DNA from: Bolinopsis microptera
Lineage: Eukaryota > Ctenophora > Tentaculata > Lobata > Bolinopsidae
Assembly (NCBI RefSeq): GCF_026151205.1
Contig: NC_087077.1
Location: 16,340,983 to 16,404,982 of the forward strand
Direction: 5' to 3'
DNA: 64,000 nt
This document shows positions 44,081-56,396 of this stretch, piece by piece (position 1 is the stretch's first letter; each line of letters opens with the position of its first letter). The notes under the pieces are model-generated. The model made no database searches. It was given only the letters and a program-made list of their open reading frames with translations, and was not told the DNA's origin. Both the position numbers and the translations under genes were made by a program.

Positions 44081-46752
44081 CAATTGTAAATGAATGGGAA
44101 AAGCGAGCGACCGATTTCATTCTCGGTATCATTTTGCATTTGAGAACGGTCAATCAAATTAATATCATTTCCTTTTGTTTGGGAAAGAGAGACACTGGCA
44201 GCGGTCCACTCTACCCATGATTATGGGTTTTGGTAAAATATCATCTCTTTTTGATTATAATGTCAGGGTACTTTATAAAGTCGAAATATAAACTGATATC
44301 TTCATTATAATAAGGAGGAAGTTTCAACGATTTCGAAATTTTTCCTTTAAAAACATTTCCTTGTGTTTAGGTAAGCATATCGGTCCATCACTGACTGAAT
44401 ATACCACTTAATACTCATTCAAGTTGACATTAAATTCATATATAATGACATTAAACTGTCGTGGCAAAGCAGAATTTGTTGGAAATCACGAATGAGCAAA
44501 ATTCTCACCTTTCGCACGTGCAAACTTTGAGCGGACGTTGCATGCGCATCCAATATTGAATCGCTCTAAATTTTTGCATGTAATTGTTTTATATATAGCT
44601 TGATAAGCATGCAAAGTTTCAAAGTATTTCAAGAAGAACTGTAATCACAACGGCACTCTAAAGTTGACAGAAAATGACGAAAACAGCAATTTTCAGTGAT
44701 TTTAGCAATTTTCTATCAATTTGGGCGTGTCCCCACGTGTGCAACTTTTCGATTTTCTACTTTAAAACTAGCCTAATGCACAATTTATACCTATAGGAAG
44801 CAGAACTGAGCTCCACAACCCAAGGCATGGCCCAACACCAAAGAATACTAAATCGCAAAATTGACGTTTTTATAAAATAATTCTTCAAAAAAGCACAAAC
44901 TTCAATGACAAATATCTTTATGAAGGAGCAAGCTAGAAAAACTTTCCGGTAGATTTTCAGAATGCTTGAACAATTATCTAAGATAAAAATTTCCTCAGAT
45001 TTTTAATAAAATTACTCCTTAATGGGTTAAAATTAATTTTAAAAGTTATTACTTTGTCAAAAATCAAGTTTTAAAAACGGTTAACTTGATGACGTCATCA
45101 AGGGGTGTTTATGACGTCAAATAAATTTTTTATACAATGTAAACTAAAGTGTAAACAATTATTTGCAAGACCTGTGGTCGGAAATGTCCCGACAATCTGT
45201 CGTAAAACAGGGGTTCTAGAAAACCCATTTCCCGATGCTCCTGAAACCTGAAACTTTTTTTGCAGTCAATTTGGTCAACGTCTAGACGCCCTGAAAAATT
45301 TCAGATCTCTAACTCAATTTTAACATGGTTTTTAGGACACCTGAATATGGCGATTTTGGGTTTTTTACCGAATTTCGTATAACAGTGCTGGCGAGTATTT
45401 TATGCAAATTTCTTAAAAATCTGAACATAACTATTTTTTATTCCTGTCATCTTTGACATCAAATTAGAATGTTTTGAACTAAAAATAAATCTGCTGAACG
45501 ACTTCCGATGAGTCTTAATGCCTGGAAAACTCCTGCCGGAGGCGGCGGCCTTCGGCCGCCGCCTACGGCCGGAGTGCACGCTTCGCGTGCACAAAAGAGG
45601 CTTGTAACGTGTACCAAAGGGGGTATAATAGTAAAGGGGGTATAATAGTAAATGGGGAACATAGTATACCCACAATAAATGCAACGGTCGTGCTTGCCAG
45701 CACTGTGATATACATACATATTATATATATTCAGGGATAGACGCTTTGCCAGTCAATTGTAGCCTGTATTTAATTGTCCATAGATTCAAAAGTATAAAAG
45801 ATACAGCCATTTCCGACCACAGGTCTTGAAAATAATTGTTTACACTTTAGTTTACATTGTATAAACAAATTATTTGACGTCATGAACACCCCTTGATGAC
45901 GTCATCAAGTTAACCGTTTTTAAAACTTGATTTTTGACAAAGTAATAACTTTTAAAAATGATTTTACACCATTAAAAAGTAATTGTATTCAAAATCTGAG
46001 GAAATTTTCACCTTAGATAATTGTTCAAGCATTCTGAAAATCTACCGGAAAGTTTTTCTAGCTTGCTCCTTCATAAAGATATTCATCATTGAAGTTTGTG
46101 CTTTTTTGAAGAATTATTTTATAAAAACGTCAATTTTGCGATTTAGTATTCTCTGGTGTTGGACCATACCTTGGGTTGTGGAGCTCAGTTCTGCTTCCTA
46201 TAGGCATAAATTGTGCATTAGGCTAGTTTTAAAGTTGAAAATCGAAAAGTTGCACACGTGGGGACACGCCCAAATTGATAGAAAATTGCTAAAATCACTG
46301 AAAATTGCTGTTTTCGTCATTTTCTGTCAACTTTAGAGTGCCGTTGTGATTACAGTTCTTCTTGAAATACTTTGAAACTTTGCATGCTTATCAAGCTATA
46401 TATAAAACAATTACATGCAAAAATTTAGGGCGATTCAATATTGGATGCGCACGCAACGTCCGCTCAAAGTTTGCACGTGCGAAAGGTGAGAATTTTGCTC
46501 ATTCGTGATTTCCAACAAATTCTGCTTTGCCACGACAGTTTAATGTCATTATATATGAATTTAATGCCAACTTGAATGAGTATTAAGTGGCATATTCAGT
46601 CAGTGATCGACCGATATGCTTACCTAAACACAAGGAAATGTTTTTAAAGGAAAAATTTCGAAATTGTTGAAACTTCCTCCTTATTAATGATGATATCAGT
46701 TTATATTTCGACTTTATAAGGTACCCTGACATTATAATCAAAAAGAGATGAT

Positions 46753-47258
46753 ATTTGACCAAAACCCATAATCATGGGTAGAGTGGACCGCTGCCAGTGT
46801 CTCTCTTTCCCCAACAAAAGGAAATGATATTAATTTGATTGACCGTTCTCAAATGCAAAATGATACCGAGAATGAAATCGGTCGCTCGCTTTTCCCATTC
46901 ATTTACAATTGTAATAGATTAAGAAGAACTACCCAAAGGCAGCTGTACTCGGCAATAAAGATTCAATAAACTTCAGCTAATTCAATAAGTAATAACTACC
47001 ACCCTTACCCCGAAATACTAGGTATCGACCCGAACGCAACCCAAAGAGATTTTTACAGCATCGGATTGATGTAATCAATCGTAACTTATTACAATTCGTA
47101 AGCCGTGAATGAATGGGAAAAGCGAGCGACCGATTTCATTCCCGGTATCATTTTGCATTTGAGAACGGTCAATCAAATTAATATCATTTCCTTTTGTTGG
47201 GGAAAGAGAGACACTGGCAGCGGTCCACTCTACCCATGATTATGGGTTTTGGTCAAAT
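46753..47258. repeat. Terminal hairpin of foldback copy 1
   Basis: Arms 46753-46903 and 47108-47258 are near-perfect inverted copies (ATTTGACCAAAACCCATAAT ... ATTATGGGTTTTGGTCAAAT), about 150 bp each. The loop is the LINE tail. The inner stem holds GCGAGCGACCGATTTCATT. Confidence 0.9.
46915..47090 (-). mobile_element. LINE 3' tail, inverted sister copy
   Basis: Reverse complement of 43915-44080 (GATTAAGAAGAACTACCCAA, GTACTCGGCAATAAAGATTC). It sits in the loop of the hairpin of the other foldback copy, so the LINE insertion predates their duplication. The telomere MITE is absent here. Confidence 0.7.
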
Positions 47259-47307
47259 AACTGATAAGAAATTCATGCACTTCCATAGTCCTAGTATAAT
47301 AAGCCGA

Positions 47308-47462
47308 TACATCACTGCTTGGAGTGTAATAACATTATTTTCACAACTTTGAGTTGTGAAAACAGTTTTATCCAACGAGTTTGACGAGCTGGATCAAACG
47401 AGGTACATAACGAGTTTGACGAGTTATGTAACTCATGTTATCATACGACAAGCAGTGATGTA
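47308..47462. mobile_element. Palindromic MITE with TA target duplication
   Basis: CATCACTGCTTG at 47310 and CAAGCAGTGATG ending at 47460, both flanked by TA, fit a Tc1/mariner-type MITE of about 150 bp. The interior is built of ACGAGTTTGACGAG repeats and small palindromes (TACATAAC...GTTATGTA). Confidence 0.65.
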
Positions 47463-48394
47463 AATGCATTCTCCGATGATCTACGAAATGATGCTAGCAA
47501 ACGCAGCATTTACATCGGAAAATTATGACCGATAATATTGCTACATATAATATTCCAGAGTCAAACTTTCTAGAGGACGCATCCTTATCTTGTTTCGATA
47601 AGGAACTATATTACTGCAGTGAGAACTTCGTTTAATCAAATGTGCTTTGGTTATAATCATTTAGCTGTGGTTTTACTGCGCTTGCATCGATAACTGTTTT
47701 TTCGCGATAAATGCTGATGTGACATCCTAAAGCTTGCAGTTTATTAATTATTTAGTTCATTTAGTAACCATGAATGAAATTAATCTGCTTTTCTGTATAG
47801 TTCATTGCTTCGTTAGATATCATACCTAGGTTAGTCCTATTAACAACATTCATTCGGCATTAAACATTTGTTAACACCAGTGGGAGATTAGGAGTTATCA
47901 CACTACCTGTTTATCACAGCCTAAATGTAGGACCCATGAGAGAACATAGTTATCTCATGGGTAAGTTACATTATATTACATTGTATTAGCGTAAACAAGA
48001 GTGAGAGCACAACTTTTACATGACGGACATTTATACCATGATCATATTATGAGAATAATATATACCTTTAACCTTATAATCTGCTTATCATTATCAAGTT
48101 ATCCCTACACATGTTGCTCAGACATGAAGGATCAGGTCTTAAGATGTTAAGATGTACCAACACTCAATACTCAATACTCAATAGGAATATATATGTACAT
48201 TTTATAAAGATTTACAAGTATTCACTTGTCCGATATCTATGATAAGGTTTTGCCAACTGTTTGAGTTTTTGGGGAACTGGGAAAATAGTTCAAGGTTTAA
48301 GGCTAGTTTGGGTAGAAGGAGAGTGAGGGAGTTGGGGAGTTTGAGATTTAAACTTTATTGTGTAAAGTTAAAGAAACACGCGAATTCAACTTAC
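47463..48394. other. Spacer; no gene recognised
   Basis: AT-rich. A small palindrome, CCCATGAGAGAACATAGTTATCTCATGGG, lies near 47932-47960. Further exons of the lectin gene at 48395 should lie here on the minus strand but could not be recognised. Confidence 0.35.
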
Positions 48395-49487
48395 CTAAGT
48401 CTTGATAAACTTCTACCTCTGCCATTTGTAAAGCATGACTGCCACCCTGTATCTGTACACTTGATCCTTTTAAATGTAGGCTTGAAAAGATATATAGATG
48501 TTGTCCCATCACGTACTCAATTGTCCCGACTTTGACTGCTCCCTCATAGTTTCCTCCAATCAAACCGAAACCAACCCAAACTGTCGCTCCGTCTATTCTT
48601 TCGGGAAGATTTTTCCTGTTGTATACCTGTGTTTGGTTATTTGCATTAGTTACAATTTATTTGATATTATTCTGCTATGATATAGGATCAGTTTAAAGGA
48701 GTCTCTTGTTCTTGCCAGCTCGATTTAAAAGTATTTGATTGATCATTATATTAACCAAATAATCTATCTACTGGACCGAATTTTTATTTTTTCAATACAG
48801 AGGAAATGTGAAACTGTTAGCAGATGTGTGAGCTGTCTGGCTACAACAACTCTGACCATAACCTCAAACTAACAAATTATAACCTAATGTAAAAGAATTA
48901 TCTAGTTCAATGTTGTACCCTTATTTCAAGAATTGTGATTTCTCTTGGTAGGGTCAGCAACCACCATGCATCTTTTCCTTTCGTGTTTGTACGGGTGAAG
49001 TCATATTCGCCAGTACTATTTAAAAATAATGGTTAAACTGGATACATTTATTTACGGCTATAGCTATACAATTGACATGGGACACCTTGTAACTCTATAG
49101 ATGTGAACGTAACTTAAATTTACAATAATAAGATACATTTTAAATTTTTAAAGATTATGCAGATTATTAAGATTCTTTGTACTATTGTTATCATATCTTA
49201 GTAAGTACTGACCGTCCATGAGAGATTCCATCAATTGCCTTGGAAGCAACTAATTCTACACCTTCAAATGTAATGGAATCAATCTGTGTGGCAGTACCTT
49301 CACGCGCTTTGTTTCTCAAACCATCCGCTTCTTTGCTTCCTGAATAAATATTATACATTTCAAGGCTAGTATAGTTATAATGGCATTTTTTATCCCACGG
49401 CGTTAAAAAATTTTTCTTTAAAACATCTGAAATTTTACCGAGGTCCCCACCTTGAAGCAGCAGAAACAACAAGATTGATATCACCAT
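48395..49487 (-). CDS. Second fucolectin-type secreted protein gene, three exons found
   Basis: Exons 49487-49213, 49015-48919 and 48626-48395 join with phases 2, 0, 1. ATG at 49487 gives MVISILLFLLLQGGDLG, a signal peptide, then a short N-terminal segment with one NxS/T site (NYTS). A single fucolectin domain follows: REGTATQIDS, ASKAIDGISHG, DAWWLLTLPREITILEIRV, VYNRKNLPERIDGATVWVG, SSVQIQGG, AEVEVYQDL. It matches exons 3-5 of the gene at 31838-33831 in structure and phase but lacks the first F5/8C-like domain. A GTAAGT donor at 48394 shows the gene continues. Likely a paralogue by local duplication. Confidence 0.85.
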
Positions 49488-51536
49488 GATCTTCAAAACC
49501 AAAGATTCTTCTGTCTTTTGTGCCAATCACATTTCTTTCGATAACATAGCGACCTTGTGATAGAGCATAATATGAAATAACCATGATTTTTATGTAACCT
49601 GCAGAATACTATAGAACAAGATCGTTTGAACTTCCATGAATTTTTATAAATTTCAAGTGTGATAAGCTTTCGATAAAGTCAAAAACAAGGGATGGAATCT
49701 AGGGTTTAAAAACTAGAAATAAAACTAGAAATAAAACAACACCTACTTTCCAAGATCCCTCGGAAAATAAGTAAATTAACACAGCATGAGAGAGCTAGAG
49801 GTCGATTTGAACATCAGACAGACCGAAATAAATACGAGAATAATTGTGCCTGCGAGTCCACAATCTTCAAACAATGGACATTACAGTGCTGAATAGCCTT
49901 GTACTAAATAACTTTGTACTGAATAGCCTTGTACTAAATAGCCTCGCACTGAATAACTTTGTGCAGTGCCAGCTTCCTGGTATTCTAGAAGATAATAGCC
50001 TAGTGATCTCTTGGATTGGACAGTTTAGATAATACTCTGGATATCTTTAAAGTCTGTTCGACTGAGGAGCATACACTATTGTTATGGTGATTTCACGCCA
50101 ATATTGTCTACTGTCTACGGTGCTATCAGACTTTTCAGACGAAGATTATTATGCTGATTTTAGGCCAGGTGACTGCATCCTGCAGATTATCTGGAGGAGG
50201 CAGATATCCCACATGTGTAGGAAATATATCTAAAATATGTCAGAATTTCCAGAATCTCATCTTAATGTTCGGAATCTAGTATACGAATTATGTAACACGT
50301 GTTTCGTGAAACTGACACAGTCATACTCTTAAAAATAGAAACATCGACCTTTTAGTTACGCTCTCCAAAGTCCAATGTGAGAAATCCTCCTATTTAGTGG
50401 ATTCTGCGGTAATCGAGTGGTTATGGTTCAGAACCCAGACGTTAGCACCACCAAAGGTCTTTGTAATGGGGAACGGCTCGGTGTCTAAAGGATATATGTT
50501 ACAAAACTATCCTGTTTTTCATCGTACTATTCGTCTACTAAAATCACCCCTAACGTTGGGGAAAAAATAAAATTGCGACACGATAGTCGCAACACTGTAA
50601 CTGTATTTTTTCTCACTCCTGGATGCTGAAGCAGCAATATCTATTCAGACGACAATCAACTTATTTTCTCGAAAAGTTTAGGGGCTAGACTTCTCAAATC
50701 ATTTTTGACTCACATGATGTAATAATTTCGGTCATTTTGATCGCTTATTCGACGACCGTATACGACTTTCCTAAGCAGAGTTACGCATTTTAAAAAGTTT
50801 CAGCTAACAGGTGCCTGAAAAAATTCTGTTCTGGAGAGTTATGCCCAGGATCACTTTACGATTTATGATTTTGTTTGTAGTTTTTGGAGACCATGAACAA
50901 CATGGAGGAACATCTTGGCCCTTGAGGTTACAAATTATTGCACGCTACCTGAATGGGGTTAATGTTCCCTTACTATATATTTGCATCCACTTTTTCGGGT
51001 TCGGGTGTTCAACGAGCTCAATATCAGCCAGAAGATTCTTTAGCCAACATCTCTCTTCGTATCTTAGCCAACATGGACATCTCTCTTCTAATCTTATCTA
51101 TCGCGAGTCTAAATGCTCTAGCAGCGAATTCTGATGTTAGAAAATCTATCTGCAAACAGAATGAATGTACCGAATTGTAAATGTGTACTAGGTAGGTTGG
51201 AAGGTACAGAGGCAAGGTGTAGTAGGCTCCGAATAATATGTACCTAAGATTGCTTTAATCTTTCAATGATGGGGCTAATTAGTGATTACCGATCACTGGG
51301 TTCAGTGAATAAATTATGGCATAACAATGGTTAACCAGACGCCGCTATAAGGTTCAGGTATGACATTTCGACTGTTATAATTCTACCCAATTCTATATTC
51401 ATATATTGGTATGACCTTTGTAGTCTATGAAAGCCGGCCAGTAGTCTTGGTTCAGCTTTTGAAGTTTGTCCAATATCCAACTACAGCTACCGATGAAATT
51501 AAACTTGAACAGTAGCAACCTATACGTGAGCACAAT
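49488..51536. other. Spacer; one short tandem repeat, no gene
   Basis: At about 49890-49970 a 15-18-bp unit (GCCTTGTACTAAATA / ACTTTGTACTGAATA) repeats five times and gives an artefactual LVLNSL-rich frame. A frame at 50811-51134 has no recognisable domain. Nothing else could be assigned. Confidence 0.4.
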
Positions 51537-51627
51537 GGTCACCATGTTAACAATCTTCTAGCCATTAACTAACTGCCTAAGTGTTAGGCAGTTAGTTAAT
51601 GGCTAGAAGATTGTTAACATTGTGACC
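51537..51627. repeat. Near-perfect 44-bp-arm hairpin
   Basis: Arms 51537-51580 and 51584-51627 are complementary with one mismatch around a 3-base loop GTG (centre ACTGCCTAAgtgTTAGGCAGT). It abuts the CCCT microsatellite. Confidence 0.95.
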
Positions 51628-51802
51628 CTCCCTCCCTCCCTCCCTCCCTCCCTCCCTCCCTCCCTCCCTCCCTCCCTCCCTCCCTCCCTCCCTCCTTCCC
51701 ACCCTCCCTCCCTCCCTCCCTCCCTCCCTCCCTCCCTCCCTCCCTCCCTCCCTCCCTCCCTCCCTCCCTCCCTCCCTCCCTCCCTCCCTCCCTCCCTCCC
51801 TC
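51628..51802. repeat. (CCCT)n microsatellite
   Basis: About 43 near-perfect CCCT units with one interruption (CCTTCCCACC, near 51692). Polyproline/serine and Gly-Arg-Glu frames across it are artefacts. The complementary strand is a GGGA purine tract like that at 31690. Confidence 0.97.
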
Positions 51803-52385
51803 CGGACACAATTTTTGGCATTTGCATTCCACAAAAATATGAAAATCATTTTGATCTTTACAGGAGTGCTTAAGAAAGTAATTAACAATAAGAGATTAAT
51901 ACGAGGATTTAATGTTTCATATCCAAACATGAATCATCGCCATTTTAGAATTAGTAAGGGGAAAAGTGGCATTCCGTTGGATTTGAATGTTCACAAGGAT
52001 TTCTCAACGGAATATGGTAGTTAAGACCCCTACGAACATAATTAGACTTGTTGCCAATTTTGTGTCTCAACAGAAACACCATTTTTACCACTTTTTACCA
52101 CCTTTGTACCACCTGTCTGGTTTGCCAAATATCTTTAGTTGTGAACGTCGTAAAAGGCTGCAAATTAACCTAGAATGTTTATCTTATCAAGGAGTAAAAC
52201 TTTTGTGTGAAAAATTTTTACATTGGACAATCAGCTAATTGGATAATTACCAAATAGTTAATCACCAAAAAAAGTGAAAATTTTTTTATTGGCTCAAAAT
52301 GATTGAAATCGTTTGAAACACGGAGAAATGTAGTTTTTAGAAAAACTTCAAAAAATTTTCACTTAAAAATTTTTTTCGAGACTGA
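51803..52385. other. AT-rich flank of the giant palindrome
   Basis: Begins with unique sequence; from about 52075 it carries TTTTTACCACTTTTTACCACC words like those in the inverted repeats at 24000 and 30600, which suggests the same repeat family. The left arm of the palindrome may extend into it, but the matching right part lies beyond 64000. Confidence 0.4.
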
Positions 52386-53339
52386 AAAAAGTTTGAAAAT
52401 TTGAAAATATTTTTTTCCGCCAAAAGTGATCAATCATCGAATTGCATGAAACGTGGATAAAAATGCTTTGCAGAAAAACTTCGAAGATTTTTAGATTGGG
52501 GAATACTAAAATCATCAATATTTGAAGTTGGAGTTCAGTAAATCTCGACATATTTTAGTAATTAGGAATAGCTTAGCGGAAAGGGCTGAACCTGAAAAAG
52601 GTTAACCACACAATATTAGAGTTTCATAACTAATTACAATACAGCTTTATCAAATTCCACATAAAGAAACAGCACAAAAGGACCATTTAAGATCGAACCG
52701 ATTTTACCTGCTGTACTATCATTTTATTGATTTCAATGATCAAAACCTCTGTACCGTCAATCTTGCCAATCTATACCGGGTATCTGAATGTACCGGACCT
52801 CTTATTTACCTCTATAATTAGACCCAGTTGTGCAAGAAATGCGATTTCTCACAGGGGTTTCTTTTAACTGTGCACTTTTTGTCACTCTCGCAACTCGCAA
52901 GAGGCCCGGTATTATAGGGGGGTATAGGAAGCGAGTGTAAATATACCTTCCATCATCCACTGTGGCTTTTTTGTATTGTGAATGCGCATGCCGCTTCGTT
53001 TGCTATGCCAGATACCTCGAATAACCCCCATATGTCATTGCCAGGGTCGGGATAGAGCTGGAGATAGCATTGAAAAGTTGCTAGAAATAGCTAGATTTAG
53101 AGTAAACTGGTGGTAGCTGGGTGGTGCTAGCATGGATGTAGCAGAACGTAGCTACACGGGGTTTCATTGGAGTTGGTTATTTTAATGGCCAAAGAGTGCC
53201 GGAACTAAAGTTACTTAAGATTGCAGTTGAGGGGCAGTGTAAACCACGGTGTAGTCAGGGACACAGAGCTACAGTGCAGGAGTACTGCAAGTGCAAAAGA
53301 ACAGTGCAAGTGATACAGTATGCAACAGTAAAACGCCGA
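52386..53339 (+). repeat. Left arm of the giant palindrome
   Basis: Reverse-complement match to 53919-54651, then 62008-62101, then 63880-64000, in that order. It keeps uninterrupted versions of both insertion sites: TTAA at 52602-52605, and the TACTAAAATC junction near 52504-52513. Confidence 0.9.
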
Positions 53340-53918
53340 AGAAGGAGATAAGATTGTGGCTGCAGAGGAGGAGAGGAGCTGGAACCTGATTGTGTTTGGG
53401 TTGAAAGAAGAGTAGGAAGAAGAGTTTCCTGCTCTGGTAACTGCATTTTTGGAAGAGGTGGGGTGAGAACTTATTTTCAAGCGACAAGGGTGGGCTGGAA
53501 GCAACCAGGTACAGCTATCCGACCTATTAAGATCACCGTCCTGAGCTTAACAGCCTTTCATCAGAATCTGATGAAAACAGAGAGACTGACCCACCCTTTT
53601 TAGATCCAACGAAACCCTTTATATAAATCGACTTTTCCGCATGAATTACTTCATGGTATCTTCTTATCAAGGCTACAGACCTTGCCGTACCGGATTGATT
53701 GATCAAAGTGAGTCTCTTTAGCCCTCTTCTTCTTTAGAGCTTTAGGTTAGTGATCACACTCTTCGCTACTCGCTCTTCACTGGATCTATCAGGACAGATT
53801 CACATCTTTTTAGGTCTCAACCAGCCTTAGTTTTCCTGTTTTCATCATGTAGTACGTTCTGCTACCTCCATTTTAGCACCACCCAGCTTCCATCAGTTCA
53901 CTCTAAGTCTAGCTTCGT
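53340..53918. other. Spacer of the giant palindrome
   Basis: 579 bp. It includes a diverged partial copy of the arm (TAGCACCACCCAGCTTCCAT, CACTCTAAGTCTAGCTTCGT near 53873-53917). A minus-strand frame across 53211-53504 has no domain and is partly arm sequence. No gene recognised. Confidence 0.5.
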
Positions 53919-54651
53919 CGGCGTTTTACTGTTGCATACTGTATCACTTGCACTGTTCTTTTGCACTTGCAGTACTCCTGCACTGTAGCTCTGTGTCCCT
54001 GACTACACCGTGGTTTACACTGCCCCTCAACTGCAATCTTAAGTAACTTTAGTTCCGGCACTCTTTGGCCATTAAAATAACCAACTCCAATGAAACCCCG
54101 TGTAGCTACGTTCTGCTACATCCATGCTAGCACCACCCAGCTACCACCAGTTTACTCTAAATCTAGCTATTTCTAGCAACTTTTCAATGCTATCTCCAGC
54201 TCTATCCCGACCCTGGCAATGACATATGGGGGTTATTCGAGGTATCTGGCATAGCAAACGAAGCGGCATGCGCATTCACAATACAAAAAAGCCACAGTGG
54301 ATGATGGAAGGTATATTTACACTCGCTTCCTATACCCCCCTATAATACCGGGCCTCTTGCGAGTTGCGAGAGTGACAAAAAGTGCACAGTTAAAAGAAAC
54401 CCCTGTGAGAAATCGCATTTCTTGCACAACTGGGTCTAATTATAGAGGTAAATAAGAGGTCCGGTACATTCAGATACCCGGTATAGATTGGCAAGATTGA
54501 CGGTACAGAGGTTTTGATCATTGAAATCAATAAAATGATAGTACAGCAGGTAAAATCGGTTCGATCTTAAATGGTCCTTTTGTGCTGTTTCTTTATGTGG
54601 AATTTGATAAAGCTGTATTGTAATTAGTTATGAAACTCTAATATTGTGTGG
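53919..54651 (-). repeat. Right arm of the giant palindrome, first segment
   Basis: Reverse complement of 52606-53339. It stops at the TTAA where the 7.35-kb transposon inserted; the arm resumes at 62008. Confidence 0.9.
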
Positions 54652-56049
54652 TTAAAGGACCAGTTAACTGAAAAATTTGTAGTCTCCAATTTGGCTAAGA
54701 TTTAGATCAGCTGTGACAAACCGGTAAAGAATCGTATCGCCGAAAGAACCAACTCTCTAGCGTACGTGTAACGCGTGTTATTGCAATAATAAGCTGTGGC
54801 CTCGTGACGTCATAAAGTCCCTCAGTGCGCGCTGGCATAGCGTAATACGTTGCAAATGTTTATCGTTGTCAATAAAACACCTGTAACTCACTCAAATTTT
54901 AGAATTATGACTATTTCCCTAGTTCTCCAAAATCATTATAGTTTTGGCTATCATCCTAACTAAAGGAATAGCTGATTGGATGTACAGTGCTCACGTCATG
55001 ATTTTAAACAGTGATATAGGTTCTTGAACAGTGGCGGGTGAATGTACGGTTAGAAAGTTTCTGCTATTACAACTTATATGTCATATGTGATAATTTTGGA
55101 TTGTTTTCATTGCTAGTTACACAAGCAGGGAGACTGTACCGATTATTTTTCCCCAGTCCATGAAACTCTAACGAATTTAGAAAGGATCTAGATAAGTAGG
55201 AGTTTGTTCAATTCCGAGAGCAATTATATATTTATAGCATAGCGAAATTTCTAACTTTAGTCCGCATGGCATGTGTCAGCCAGTATAGGAGACAAGAAGT
55301 CTGGCTACTTTACGGCCGTTCCTCTGGGACCATTAGTAGAAGTAGCTTCTATCAGAACAGTGCCATGGGAACAGAATTCCCGCCAAAATACCCGGTCTAC
55401 CAAATAGTAATACTGATTTGAGTGTACGCGTGTGCGGTGTGTTTTGAATTAGACTTACGGCTTACCTAGTTGTTATCCTAATTGCATTATCATCGGTACA
55501 TAACATAAATAAACTACTGGTAAGTTTAAATACCAAGTGCAAACGTGTTCAGTCAATCGACCCACTGAACAACTATAGAATTTCCAAGACCCTATTATTC
55601 TTTGGCCATATACATTACGGCACGATCGATTGTTAGATGGCTGAACGACCAACGTTAATCTATACAATCCTGAAACTATGAGCTAGCACTTTAATCTGAA
55701 AATACACTTTTTATATTACTCCTGATTTTTACATTTCACGTAAAACATTGTCGCCATAGGTTGATCATGGACACTAACAGCTTAATTTGAGATAAATGAC
55801 TTATGAGTTTCTCTAAAGTTAACTCTAAAGTTGTGTAGTCCAGTCATTTATGGACATTTATGGAAATGAACCCGCAAATGTTCAGATACTCACGAAACTT
55901 TGCACAGACCTTCCCGAAGGTATGAATAAACGATTTTCGTTTGGAGATATTTTTTGACCGTGGAGAAAACCCAGGAGGGCCACGCCCATATTGACCCAAT
56001 AACTTAATAAAACAAATATTAATAAAACAAATATTTATTTTTACGGCAC

Positions 56050-56396
56050 AATCAAACAATATCAATAATAAATAAATCAGGGGAGGTTTGAAGAGGTTTC
56101 AAGTGCCGAAGGCCACTGCTTATCTTTAGGATTTGAGAGTGACCTGTGCTTGAAACCCCCTCAACCATCCACTACGTCAATATAAAACTTATTATACAAA
56201 TATAGAAAAATATAATTATCTAAGCTAAAATTGCTTATTTGTCTAGTTTGGTGACATAGGAGAGCCCAGTTGAGTTTTAGTTTAGGTTTATGTTTTAAAT
56301 CATAGTTTGAAAGGTTAGCCATGTTTCGTGGCAGAGAGAGATATCATGTGTGCAGAGCCGTACCAGATGTAGAATTTGAGATATAATATAGATTAG
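56050..56396 (-). mobile_element. Probable 3' UTR of the two-ORF LINE
   Basis: Downstream of the ORF2 stop on the minus strand. It runs to TTATTATTGATATTGTTTGA, TTGTGCCGTAAAAATAAATA and ends in repeated AATATTTGTTTTATT units (about 56000-56040), a plausible 3'-terminal microsatellite. The exact end and target duplication could not be fixed. Confidence 0.5.

Larger units (their letters stand above)
42993..47258. mobile_element. Foldback element complex (copy 1, with an inverted second copy inside)
   Basis: Outer ends are CACAGTGCTGGCAAGC (42993) and GGTTTTGGTCAAAT (47258), the same ends as the complete copy at 62102-63879. Inside, about 43595-45707 is a second copy in the opposite orientation, ending at 45707 with the CACAGTGCTGGC end. 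As a result 42993-43550 is inverted at about 45180-45707, and 44085-45185 is inverted at about 45800-46915. Both halves share the words TTGATGACGTCATCAAG and CGCACGTGCAAACTTTGAGC. No transposase is present. Tandem CCCCCTTTACTATTATA units lie near the CACAGTG end (43050-43115; 45620-45655). Confidence 0.85.

Noticed and set aside
50811-51134. 107-residue plus-strand frame as a gene
   Set aside because: No signal peptide typical of a secreted protein, no domain, no splice-consistent neighbours, and internal repeats of CATCTCTCTTC.
51592-51930. Gly-Arg-Glu-rich and proline-rich frames
   Set aside because: Pure products of the (CCCT)n/(GGGA)n microsatellite.
53211-53504. Minus-strand frame in the palindrome arm
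   Set aside because: It crosses the arm-spacer boundary, is Ser/Leu/His-rich without a domain, and competes with two other open frames, so it is probably chance.
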